Below, piece after piece: positions 1 through 11,354 of a DNA stretch of 64,000 nucleotides. The notes beneath the pieces were generated by a model. It was not told where the DNA came from. It saw nothing but the letters and a program-made list of their open reading frames with translations, and did no database searches. The DNA comes from Balaenoptera acutorostrata. Its lineage: Eukaryota > Chordata > Mammalia > Artiodactyla > Balaenopteridae. Made by a program: the position numbers and the translations under genes. The stretch's first letter is position 1. Every line of letters starts with the position of its first letter. Location of the stretch: the NCBI RefSeq assembly GCF_949987535.1, contig NC_080077.1:38272561-38336560 (forward strand), in the 5' to 3' direction.

Positions 1-520
1 CTCCTGCCTCCCCAGGAGACCCTCCAAGACCAGCAGGTAAGTCTGGCCCAGGCTCCTATGAAGTCACTGCTTTTGGCCTGGGTCCCAGTGAGCACAAGAC
101 CTTGTGTGCATCCTCCAAGAGTGGAGCCTCTGTTTCCCCCTGTCCTGTGGCACTCCTGTGATCAAGATCTGTTGGCCTTCAAAGTCATATGCTCTGGGGG
201 CTCCTTCTCCTGATGCCAGACCACAATGCTGGGGAGGCTGACCTGGGGCTCAGCACTCTCACTCACAAAGGAGAACTTCTGTGATATAATTATTCTCCAG
301 TTTGTGGGTCGCCCCCTGTGGGGTATGGGAGTTGATTACATTGCCAGTGCACCCCTCCTACCGTCTCTTTGTAATTTATTCTTTATCTTTGGATGTAGAA
401 TAAGTTTTTTGCTAGGTCCCAGTCTTTTTATCAATGTTTTTTCGGCAGTTAGTTGTGATTTTGGTGTTCTTGTGGGAGAATGTAAGCTCAAGGTCTTCTG
501 TTCCACCATCTTGTCTTCTC
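1..520 (-). mobile_element. L1 retrotransposon, 5' UTR portion, cut by window edge
   Basis: Read on the minus strand, this is the start of an L1 element whose 5' end lies near 520 (the reverse complement begins GAGAAGACAAGATGGTGGAA). It matches, with substitutions and small indels, the 5' UTR of the plus-strand L1 that starts at 4514. Shared blocks include the 'acaccaaaatcacaacta' segment and the 'cccagagcat' and 'ccactcttggagg' segments. The element continues leftward out of the window, so its ORFs cannot be judged. It is diverged from the 4514 copy, so the two are separate insertions, and they lie head to head. Confidence 0.85.
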
Positions 521-544
521 AATCCACTATGTGTTTTTCTGTCC

Positions 545-1185
545 TACTAAAGGCAAAGTGTACCTCCCCACATTGTGACTTGGGCTTAGCCATGTGACTT
601 GATTTGGTTAACAGAATGTGGGCTAAAATCTCAGTGAGCCAGTTCCTATGTCTTAAGAGGCATCGTATGTCTTCACTTGCTCCCTTCTGCTTTTCATCTT
701 TCCATAAGAAGAGCGTCCCCAGAACCTCAGAACTCACACCTATCAAGCAAATCAGAGCCCGACCTGCAGCAAACAGGTAAACTTATCTATACACACAGCA
801 TAAAGCAGAGGTACCCAGTCAAACACAGTCTACATCAGGGGGTGGCAAACTATGGCCCAGGAGTCAAATCCAGCCTTTTGTTTGTTTTTGTATGACTCAC
901 AGCAAAGAATGGTTTTTGCATTTGTAAAGAGTTCTTAAGTAAAAAAGAAGTCTGTGACAGAAACCATATATGGATTGCAAAGTCTAACATGTTTACTCTC
1001 TGACATCTAAAAAGAAAAAGTTTGCTGACTCTTGATCTAGATTACCACCATCCAGCCAACCAGCAGAACATGAGTGATCCCCTCTGAGATCAGCAGAGCT
1101 GCCCCTGCCAACTTCCAGTCATGAAAGAAGTAGGTGCTTGTAATTATTTTGCAGCATTATTGTGATGAAAGCTAAGTGATAGAAA
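545..1185 (+). mobile_element. Ancient LTR-like interspersed repeat, split by a hAT MITE
   Basis: The two halves, about 545-835 and 1043-1185, read as one repeat once the inserted element at 836-1034 is removed. Recognisable consensus-like blocks are the 'ccatgtgacttg..ttggttaacagaatgtggg' region, 'ttaagaggcatcgt', 'cagccaaccagcagaacatgag', 'gatcagcagagctgccc' and the terminal 'gcagcattattgtgatgaaagctaa'. I know this arrangement from mammalian-wide repeats and suspect a MaLR-type LTR, but cannot name the family. It is old and non-coding. Confidence 0.5.
836..1034 (+). mobile_element. Non-autonomous hAT-Charlie type MITE
   Basis: A 199-bp element with imperfect terminal inverted repeats: the left end CAGGGGGTGGCAAAC pairs with the right end GTTTGCTGACTCTTG (11 of 15). 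Flanking 8-mers GTCTACAT (828-835) and ATCTAGAT (1035-1042) match at 6 of 8 and fit the NTCTAGAN target preference known for mammalian hAT elements. The interior has the 'tatggcccaggagtcaaatccagcc' and 'agaatggtttttgcattt' blocks of Charlie/MER58-like MITEs. There is no transposase. The exact family is not certain. Confidence 0.75.
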
Positions 1186-1814
1186 TGAAAACATGCATGG
1201 TCCCTCCCTTCATGGAGCTTGCTTATTGGTTAACGAGACAGAGCATTATTAAATAATGATAGGAAGAAATACACAAATACCCATTTTGATAAATGTTTTG
1301 AACAGAGATATGTGAGACTGGAGGTTTGAAAATGGAAAGTGGGTGTTTAAAATAGTCCCTGAGAAAATAGAGAAATGATTAGCAATGCATAGTAGGATTG
1401 GTGGTTAGTGCTGAAGGTCCAATAGGTGATCATGAATTTAGAATAATACACATCTGTCCTGTATCCCATTGTTTATCTGTTTTAGGGGGTGGGTAAATGG
1501 TCTAAAACACATTACTGGTTTCATCCAGGATTGGGTTTTACAACTAGGGTGTGATAACAGAGCCCTAAGCTACAGGAACTTAGTGTATTGCCAAGAGTTA
1601 TTAACATGAGAATGGAATCCAAACCCCAAGAAGAAAACTGATGAATTGAGACCTTGTTAAGAGGTCAGTAGCTTAAAGGTACTGAAGAATTTAAACACCA
1701 GGTTGAATAAGTGCAGCTCACAATGAAGCCAAAAAACAAGAGTTTATAGTCAGAACACGTTTTACATTGATGACTGTTGAACACTCATTTCACAGACTTA
1801 CTTAGTCATAAACA
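1186..1814. other. No gene; possible faint ancient repeat
   Basis: No coding potential is seen. Around 1195-1290 the 'ggtccctcccttcatggagcttgc' phrase resembles an ancient mammalian repeat that recurs at about 25885 and 42150, but I cannot assign a family. The rest is unique-looking. Confidence 0.4.
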
Positions 1815-1884
1815 TTCCCCTTTCTTTTCCTCCCTTCCTTCTCCTCCCTTCCTTCCTTCTCCTCCCTTCTTTCTTTCTTTTCTC
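1815..1884 (+). repeat. Polypyrimidine (TTCC/CTTT) tract
   Basis: Seventy uninterrupted pyrimidines built from TTCC, CTCC and CTTT units, followed after one A by a further short pyrimidine run to about 1901. The opposite strand is a pure purine tract. Such mirror-like tracts can form triplex DNA and are length-variable. Confidence 0.9.
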
Positions 1885-1904
1885 ACTTTCCCTTTCTTTC
1901 TGAA

Positions 1905-4171
1905 CATTACAGGACAATATTTCTTGGAAGAATTTTTTTGTTTATGTGAAATATGAATTTATGGCTTTCTTTATATTCAACTATGCCTCCCTAAGAGTTT
2001 TCCCTGGTTTAATTATCGGAGATTTAAAATACATATTAGTATATTCAATCCTAAGAAGCCCTCAGGAAAAAATCTTGTAAAACTTTAACTCAGCATTTCA
2101 CAGACTTTTTTGACTACCAAAATCTTCTACTGCCCATTAATATCCTGCTGAGGAAAACATTTTAGTAAACAATGGTGTCAGCTAATCAATTGTATTAATG
2201 TATCTGAGAAATAGTGTATCAACAGGAGGAAAAAGGAATTCATGGAATCAAAAAAAGGAGCCCTAGAACAATTAAGTCACTGATTCACGCACTTAACAGT
2301 TTCTGAGTGCTTGCTACCTGCCACCACAGAACACAACAAATACAACGCTGTCTTTACTTACGATCTAATTAGAGAGACAGAGACACAACTAACTAGATGA
2401 AGAGCTGCCACACAGAATGGTGAGTACTTATAAAGGTCTATACTGAGTTCTCTTAAGGAAGAGGACCTGCATCTCTACTGGACTTGGTGGTTGGGTTAAG
2501 AGGGGTTGAATGAAAGTTAAGAAAATGCTTTATAGGAGGAGGTAAAACTTGAATTGGCCTGCCATATCTGTAATTTACTTTAAAATTCTTGAACACAGGG
2601 TAATACTAATCGCTAGTTAGTTTAAGTTTCAATTTTGGGGCCAATCAGGTTTGGTGAGAACACTCACTCCAGTGGTAGAGTTTAGTAGAAAGGCCAACTC
2701 CAGAGGTGGTACCAAAAGTCTTCCATTATCCAGATCTTGATCAAGATTGTAGGCTTAGCATAGCAAATATATTTTTATTGCTGAATTTACTGGGTTTTAT
2801 TATCATGAGAAATATGAGAAAGAAGCTCTTATTGGTAAAATCAAATGTATTCAAGATTGGCTAAAACATGTTAGAGACACTCCCCATCATTCTGTGAGTG
2901 GGATCTGAAGTGTTTACTCTCTGGAATCAAGCTTCCAATACCCTCCCATAGAAATCCTGTATGCAGCCATTGTTAGAAAGATTTTCCATCTCATTCATCT
3001 CAGGCCTTTTTATCTACTACCCAGATCAACCAAAAAGAAACCTATGCAAGGCCAAATCATGTAGGGTCAGTGCCTAACTAACTCTGTAAAGATGCAGAGG
3101 CATGAAACAGCTTTATAAATTCAAGGAACACTAAGTGGTTTCACACAGAATGAAGGTGTAAGTGAATCTAAAGAGGAAGATTAGCATTATCCAGGGAAAA
3201 CTGAGCCTTAATCACATATGGAGATACAATATTTTTTTTTAGAATGGCAATGGACACATCAGATTACAGTAGCCTGATAAAAACACCCATTTAGACAATC
3301 CCACTGATTTCCTTTGCTTTGATTATATGTTGGTTTCTCATATAGATCATATTAAGGTGAGTGAATGTACTAACCAGCTAATGCAATTATTGAGGTCCCT
3401 TTGGAAGTCATATTACTCAGTAAAATGGAAGGCATTGCCATTCTGGTATATGCTCACTCTCTTTGGGGAGGTTAATATCAAACATTCCATTGAGTCTGGT
3501 CAATTCTACCTGCACTCAAAGAATCAAGTTTCTACACACGCAAAGCAGAGGGTCAGAACCTTGGCTATTGTGCCTCCATTGCCCTGTGAGACTCACCCTG
3601 AGTTCCGTGATACCCCTGGCCCCCAAACCCAGAAATATCTCCTGCTCTTATGGTAACAGAGAAATGGAAAATGTGGGAGATTTTATAGAGACTGCTGAGA
3701 TTTGGGTGGTGAAATGTGAGAAGTTTGTACAGTCTGTTAGCAATAAAAGTCAATCTGCAAAAATTGTAGTAACTGGGATGAAATATTTGTGTCCTTTGTA
3801 CTTTACATATACTTAAAATGGAGAATCAGTTTCTAAAAAGATTCATGTCTTGCCTTTTTACAACTATTTTGCTATTATAAACACACCAACTGCACTTTCA
3901 TCCTGCAAAGGGTGAGAGGAGGGTATGAACCGGAGTGGATGCAATCTGAGAGGACGTCCAGAGAGGTGATGTACACAGAAAGTAGCAGTGGAAAAGTGCA
4001 TGCAAATTTATTTTAAAAATAGAAAGATTACCTTGAAATAAAATATTTCAAGGGATGTGATTAGTTCTCCTGTTGCTTTAGGTGTCAGTTTACAACTAAT
4101 AAAAATAATACTAATGTTCACAAATTATCCAGGGATTCAAGTCTTTTTGGAAATCTCTGTAGAGCCTAGTG
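1905..4171. other. Unique-looking AT-rich DNA, no gene found
   Basis: No open frame here shows recognisable protein similarity. The two overlapping frames at 3327-3816 (109 and 117 codons) have no domain signal and no splice context. A weak ancient-repeat resemblance is present around 2280-2400 ('tttctgagtgcttgctacctgcca'). Confidence 0.5.
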
Positions 4172-4513
4172 CAGAGGTCTCAAAGTGTGATCAGGGACGC
4201 TTTCTGCAAAAGTATTTTCATTAAAATACTAAGACTTCCTTTGCCTTTTTTTGTTCACTCCTGAGAAGATAGTGGAGTCTTCCAGAAACTACCTCCTGTA
4301 TACTATCGCAACACAGTGAATGCAGAAGCAGGTATTAAAATGAACAGTTTTCTACTAAACTTGATAGTAAGGAGATTTGCAAAAGTTGAAACACCACCAC
4401 TCTTTTTGTAATTTCTTTTGTTTGTTTTGGAAAATCGTTATTTTTCATGGAAATATGTTGCTTGTAGTAAACCCTAATGGGCTTATTTTTATTCTTTTAA
4501 AATAAACAGGATA

Positions 4514-5506
4514 GGGGGAGGAGACAAGATGGTGGAGTAGAAGGACTTGAGCTCACCTCTTCTCACAAAAACACCAAAATCACAACTAATTGCTGAACAA
4601 CCATCAGTAAAAAAGACTGGAACCTACCAAAAAAGATATTCTACATCCAAAGACAAAGAAGAAGCCATGCAAAATGGTAGGAGGGGCACTTCTGTGATAT
4701 AATAAAATCCCATACCTGCCAGGTGGGTGACCTACAAACTGGAAAATAATTATGTCACAGAGGTTCTCCCACAGGATTGAACTGAGCCCCATGTCAGGCT
4801 CCCCAGCCTGGGGGTCTGGCATTGGGAAGAGGAGCCCCCAGAGCATCTGGCATTGAAGGTCAGTGGGGCTTGAGTGCAGGAGCTGCACAGGACTGATGGA
4901 AACAGAGACTCCACTCTTGGAGGGTTCACACAAGGTTTCACATGCACTGGGACCCAGACCCAGGGCAAAGCAGTGACTCCATAGGAGCCCGGGCCAGACC
5001 TACCTGTGGATCTCAGAGAGTCTTGAGGAGGCAGAGGTTGGCTGTGGCTCAATGTGGGGGCAAGGACCTGGCGGTGGAAGCCTCAGGGTAATATTTGTCA
5101 GCGTTACCTCTCCCGAGGGTTGCCGTTTTGGAACCAAGACTTGGCCCCATCCAACAGGGAGCAGGCTCCAGTGCTGGGTTGCCTCAAGCCAAACAACCAA
5201 CAGAGTGGGAACACAGCCTGACCCATTGGCAGATAGGCTGCCTGAATTCGTCCTGAGTGCACAGCCACAGCTAAACACACTGCTTGACATGGCCCTACCC
5301 ACCAGAGGGACAAGACCCAGCTCCACACCTGTGGGCAGACAACAGTTCCTCCCACCAGGAAGATTGAACAAGTCTCTGGACCAACCTCACCCACCAGGGG
5401 TCAGATACCAGAAGCAAGAGGAACTACAAACCTGCAGCCTGAGAAACAGAAACCACAAACAAACACAGAGTTAGAAAAGATGAGACAGTAGAGAAATATG
5501 TCCTCA
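4514..5506 (+). promoter_or_regulatory. Outer L1 5' UTR (presumed internal promoter region)
   Basis: GC-richer leader of the outer L1. In L1 elements this region carries the internal RNA polymerase II promoter and often antisense promoter activity; whether this copy keeps any activity cannot be told. Several overlapping open frames on both strands (for example 5052-5474 plus and 5000-5371 minus) lie here. Their opposing overlap and lack of any known domain suggest compositional artefacts. Confidence 0.6.
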
Positions 5507-6379
5507 ATGAAGGACCAAGATAAAACTCTAGAAGAACAACTAAGTGACATAGAGATAGAGAGGCAATCTGCCTGAAAAAGAATTCAGGGTAATGATAGTA
5601 AAGATGATCCAAGAATGTAGGCACAGATCAAGAAATTATAAGAAGTGTTTAACAAAGAACTAGAAGATCTAACGAACAAACAGAGATAAACAGTACAATA
5701 ACTGAAATGAAAAATACACTAGAAGAAATCAATAACCGAATAAGTGAGGCAGAAGAATGAATAAGTGAGCTGGAATAGAGACTGGTGGAAATCACTGCCA
5801 CAGAACAGCATAAAGAAAAAAGAATAAAAAACAAATGAAGACAGTTTAAGAGACCTCTGTGATAACGTCAAATGCAACAACATTCACATTATAGGGGTCC
5901 CAGAAGGAGGAGAGAGAGAGAAAGGGCCTGAGAAGATATTTGAGGAGACAATAACTGAAAACTTCCCTAACATGGGAAAGGAAGCAGTAACACAACTCCA
6001 GGAAGCACAGAGTACTGTACAGGATCAACCCAAGTTGGAACACACAGAGACACATAGTATTCAAATTGACAATAATTAAAGATAAAGAGAAAACATTAAA
6101 AGCTGTGAGGGAAAAGCAACAAATAACATACAAGGGAATCCCCATAAGGTTATCAGCTGATTTTTCAACAGAAACTCTTCAGGTCAGAAGTGAGAGGCAC
6201 AATATACTTAAAGTGATGAAAGGGAAAAACCCACAACCAAGAATACTCTACCCAGCAAGGCTGTCTGTCAGTCATTCAGATTTGACAGAGAAATCAAAAA
6301 CTTTCCAGACAAGCAAAAGCTAAAAGAATTCAGCACCACCAAACCAGCTCTACAACAAACGCTAAAGGAACTTCTCTAG
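5507..6379 (+). pseudogene. L1 ORF1 remnant of the outer L1
   Basis: ORF1p is the trimeric RNA-binding chaperone of L1. The ATG at 5507 aligns with the ATG of the inner copy at 6913. The coiled-coil region (5520-5840) is broken by stops, including TAG where 'gatccaagaatgtag' occurs near 5610, and by frame changes. The best surviving open piece, 6066-6323 (85 codons), is the C-terminal domain: it includes KDKEKTLKAVREKQQITYKG and the LKVMKGKNPQPRILYPARLS core. The remnant ends at TAG 6377-6379. It is more decayed than the inner ORF1, consistent with an older insertion. No product is expected. Confidence 0.85.
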
Positions 6380-6760
6380 GTGGAAAAGGCCATGACTAGA
6401 AACAAGAAAATTATTAATGGGAAACCTCACTAGAAAGGCGAACATAAGGGAATTCAGTCAATCATCCACACTCAAATATGATATCTAAACGATCAGTTGT
6501 CAGAAGAGAGTACAAATGCAAGATATTGGAAATGCATTTGAAATTAAGAGACTAGTAACTTAATCTTGTGTATATATATAGACTGCTATATCAAAACCTT
6601 ATGGTAACCACAACCCAAAAATCTACAATAGATACACTCACAAAAAAGAAAAAGCAATCCAAACCCAACACTAAATCTAGTTATCAAGTCATAAGAAAAG
6701 AGAACAAAAGAGGAAGGGAAGAAAAAGACCTACAAAAACAAATTCCAAACAATTAACAAA
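6380..6760 (+). other. Outer L1 inter-ORF spacer
   Basis: A-rich spacer between ORF1 and ORF2, longer (about 380 nt) than the 62-nt spacer of the inner L1. It contains a 'tatggtaaccacaaccc' segment and AAAAAG-rich DNA. A 62-codon lysine-rich frame (6568-6756) is compositional. Confidence 0.7.
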
Positions 6761-6912
6761 ATGGTGATAAGAACATACATATGGTTAGATAGCCGCATCC
6801 ACCAGAGGGCAGACAACAGAAGCAAGAAGAACTACAATCCTGCAGCCTGTGGAACAAAAACCACATTCACAGAAAGACAGAGAAGGTGAAAAGGCAGAGG
6901 GCTATATACCAG

Positions 6913-7788
6913 ATGAAGGAACAAGATAAAACCCCAGAAAAACAACTAAATGAAATGGAGATTGGCAATCTTCCAGAAAAAGAATTCAGAATAATGATAG
7001 TGAAGATGATTCAGGACCTCAGAAAAGAAATGGAGGCAAAGATTGAGAAAATGCAAGAAATGTTTAACAAAGACCTACAAGAATTAAAGAACAAACAAAC
7101 AGAGATGAACAATACAATAACTGAAATGAAAACTACACTAGAAGGAATCAATAGCAGAATAACTGAGGCAGAAGAACAGATAAGTGACCTGGAAGACAGA
7201 ATGGCAGAATTCACTGCTGCGGAACAGAATAAAGAAAAAAGAATGAAAAGAAATGCAGACAGCCTAAGAGACCTCTGGGACATTAAACGCAACAACATTC
7301 GCATTATAGGGGTCCCAGAAGGAGAAGAGAGAGAGAAAGGACCAGAGAAAATATTTGAAGAGATTATAGTCGAAAATTTCCCTAACATGGGAAAGGAAAT
7401 AGCCACCCAAGTCCAGGAAGCGCAGAGAGTCCCATACAGGATAAACCCAAGGAGAAACACGCCGAGACACATAGTAATCAAATTGTCAAAAATTAAAGAC
7501 AAAGAAAAATTATTGAAAGCAGCAAGGTAAAAATGACAAATAACATACAAGGAAACTCCCATAAGGTTAACAGCTGATTTCTCAGCAGAAACTCTACAAG
7601 CCAGAAGGGAGTGGCATGACATATTTAAAGTGATGAAAGGGAAGAAGCTACAACCAAGATTACTCTACCCAGCAAGGATCTCATTCAGATTCGATGGAGA
7701 AATCAAAAGCTTTACAGACAAACAAAAGCTAAGAGAATTCAGCACCACCAAGCCAGCTCTAAAACAAATGCTAAAGGAATTTCTCTAA
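6913..7788 (+). pseudogene. L1 ORF1 of inner L1, stopped near three-quarters
   Basis: Encodes the N-terminal coiled coil and the RNA-recognition part of ORF1p. An open frame runs from the ATG at 6913 (an in-frame ATG also lies at 6886) to TAA at 7528-7530. Residues 20-110 are heptad-rich and highly charged (KEMEAKIEKMQEMFNKDLQE, then EAEEQISDLEDRM). The segment RRNNIRIIGVPEGE-like at about 7285-7325 (here KRNNIRIIGVPEGEE) is the conserved start of the RRM-like domain. Compared with the outer copy, which keeps KAVREKQQ, the inner copy changes a GAA to TAA (7528) and has TGA at 7534. The same frame then continues to TAA 7786-7788 through the C-terminal domain. The predicted product would lack that domain, so no function is expected. 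Confidence 0.9.
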
Positions 7789-7850
7789 GTGGGAAACACA
7801 AGACAAGAAAAGGACCTACAAAAACAAACCAACCCCCCAAAATTAAGAAA

Positions 7851-10800
7851 ATGGTAATAGGAACATATGTATCGATAATTGCCTTAAATGTGAATGGATT
7901 AAATGCTCCAACCAAAAGACACAGGCTTGCTGAATGGATACAAAAACAAGAACCATATATATGCTGTCTACAAGAGACCCACTTCAGACCTAGGGATACA
8001 TACAGACTGAAAGTGAGGGGGTGGAAAAAGATTCCATGCAAATGGAAATCAAAACAAAGCTGGATTAGCTCTACTCATATCAGATAAAATAGACTTTAAA
8101 ATAAAGAATGTTACAAGACACAAGGAAGGACACTACACAATCATCAAGGGATCAATCCAAGAAGAAGATATAACAATTATAAATATATATGCACCCAACA
8201 TAGGAGCATCTCAATACATAAGGCAACTGCTAACAGCTATAAAAGAGGAAATCGACAGTAACACAATAATAGTGGGGGACCTTAACACCTCACTTGCACC
8301 AATGGACAGATCATCCAAAATGAAAATAAATAAGGAAACAAGCTTTAAATGACACAATAGACCAGATAGATTTAATTGATAATTATAGGACATTCCATCC
8401 AAAAACAGCAGATTACACTTTCTTCTCAAGTGCGCACGGAACATTCTCCAGGAGAGATCACATCTTGGTCACAAATCAAGCTCGGTAAATTGAAGAAAAT
8501 TGAAATCATATCGAGGATCTTTTCTGACCACAACACTATGAGATTAGATATGAATTACAGGGATAAAAACGTAAAAAACACAAACACATGGAGGCTAAAC
8601 AATACGTTACTAAATAACCAAGAGATCACTGAAGAAATCAAAGTGGAAGTCAAAAAATACCTAGAGACAATTGGCAATGAAAACACGATGATCCAAAACC
8701 TATGGGATGGAGCAAAAGCAGTTCTAAGAGGGAAGTTTATAGGTATACAAGTCTAAAGAAACAAGAAAAATCTCAAGTAAACAATCTAACCTTACACCTA
8801 AAGGAACTAGAGAAAGAAGAACAAACAAAACCCAAAGTTAGCAGAAGGAAAGAAATCATAAAGATCAGAGAAGAAATAAATGAAATAGAAACAAAGAAAA
8901 CAATAGCAAAGATCAATAAAACTAAAAGCTGGTTCTTCGAGAAGATAAACAAAATTGATAAACCATTAGCCAGACTCATCAAGAAAAAGAGGGAGAGGAC
9001 TCAAATCAATAAAATTAGAAATGAAAAAGGACAAGTAACAACAGACACTGCAGAAACACAAAGCATCCTAAGAGACTACTACAAGCAACTGTATGCCAAT
9101 AAAATGGACAACCTGGAAGAAATGGACAAATTCTTAGAAAGGTATAATGTTCCAAGACTGAACCAGGAAAAAATGGAAAATATGAACAGACCAATCACAA
9201 GTAATGAAATTGAAACTGTGATTAAAAATCTTCCAACAAACAAAAGTCCAGGACCAGATGGCTTCACAGGTGAATTCTACCAAACATTTAGAGAAGAGCT
9301 AACACCCATCCTTCTCAAACTCTTCGAAAAAATTGCAGAGGAAGGAACACTCCCAAACTCATTCTGTGAGGCAATCATCACCCTGATACCAAAACCAGAC
9401 AACGATACTGCAAAAAAAGAAAATTACAGACCAATATCACTGATGAATATAGATGCAAAAATCCTCAACAAAATACTAGCAAACAGAAGCCAACAACACA
9501 TTAAAAGGATCATACACCATGGTCAAATGGGATTTATCCCAGGGATGCAAGGATTCTTCAATATACACAAATCAATCAATGTGATACACCATATTAACAA
9601 ATTGAAGAATAAAAACCATATGATCATTGCAATAGATGCAGAAAAAGCTTTTGACAGAATTCAACACCCATTTATGATAAAAACTCTCCAGAAAGTGGGC
9701 ATAGAGGGAACCTACCTCAACATAATAAAGGCCACATATGACAAACCCACAGCAAACATCATTCTCAATGGTGAAAAACTGAAAGCATTTCCTCTAAGAT
9801 CAGGAAGGAGACAAGGATGTCCACTCTTACCACTATTATTCAACATAGTTTTGGGAGTCCTAGCCACGGCAATCAGAGAAGAAAAAGAAACAAAAGGAAT
9901 ACAGATTGGAAAAGAAGAAGTAAAACTGTCACTGTTTGCAGATGACATGATACTATACATAGAGAATCCTAAAGATGCCACCAGAAAACTACTAGAGCTA
10001 ATCAATGAATTTGGTAAGGCTGCAGGAAACACAATTAATGCATAGAAATCTATTGCATTCCTATACACTAATGATGAAAAATCTGAAAGAGAAATTAAGG
10101 AAACACTCCCATTTACCATTGCAACAAAAAATAATAAAATACCTAGGAATAAACCTACCTAGGTAGACAAAAGACCTGTATGCAGAAAACTGTAAGACAC
10201 TGATGAAAGAAATTAAAGATGATACCAACAGATGGAGAGATATACCATGTTTTTAGATTGGAAGAATCAATACTGTGAAAATGACTATACTACCCAAAGC
10301 AATCTAGATTGAATGCAATCCCTATCAAATTACCAATGGCATTTTTTACAGAACTAGAACAAATCATCTTAAAATTTGTATGGAGACACAAAAGACGCCG
10401 AATAGCCAAAGCAATCTTGAGAAAAGAAATGGAGCTGGAGGAATCAGACTCCCTGACTTCAGACGATAGTACAAAGCTACAGTAATCAAGACAATATGGT
10501 ACTGGCACAAAAACAGAAACATATATCAATTGAACAAGATAGAAAGCCCAGAGATAAACCCACGCACCTATGGTCAACTAATCTATGACAAAGGTGGCAA
10601 AGATATACAATGGAGAAAAGACAGTCTCTTCAATAAGTGGTGCCGGGAAAACTGGACAGCTACATGTAAAAGAAGAATGAAATTAGAACACTCCCTAACA
10701 CCATACACAAAAATAAACTCAAAATGGATTAAAGACCGAAATGTAAGACCATACATTATAGAACTCTTAGAGGAAAACATAGGAAGAACACTCTTTGACA

Positions 10801-11321
10801 TAAATCACAGCAGCATCTTTTTTTGATACACCTCCTAGAGTAATGGAAATAAAAACAAAAATAAACAAATGGGACCTAATGAACCTTCAAAGCTTTTGCA
10901 CAGCAAAGGAAACCATAAAGAAGACGAAAAGACAACCCTCAGAATGGGAGAAAATATTTGCAAATGAATCAACGGACAAAGGATTAATCTCCAAAATATA
11001 TAAACAGCTCAGGCAAGTCAATATTAAACAAACAACCCAGTCAAAAAGTGGGCAGAAGGGCTTCCCTGGTGGTGCAGTGGTTGAGAATCTGCCTGCTAAT
11101 GCAGGGGACACGGGTTCGAGCCCTGGTCTGGGCAGATCCCACATGCCACAGAGCAACTAGGCCCGTGAGCCACAAATACTGAGCTTGCGCGTCTGGAGCC
11201 TGTGTTCCGTAACAAAAGAGGCCACAACAGTGAGAGGCCCGCGCACTGCGATGAAGAGTGGCCCCCACTTGCCGCAACTAGGGAAAGCCCTCACACAGAA
11301 ATGAAGACCCAACACAGCCAA

Positions 11322-11354
<33 letters not shown>

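Noticed and set aside
5052..5474. 140-codon plus-strand frame overlapping 123- and 96-codon minus-strand frames
   Set aside because: All lie in the GC-richer L1 5' UTR, overlap in opposition and contain no known domain; compositional by-products.
11059..11135. tRNA-gene-like A and B boxes
   Set aside because: They belong to the head of a CHR SINE with target duplication and tail, not to a tRNA gene.
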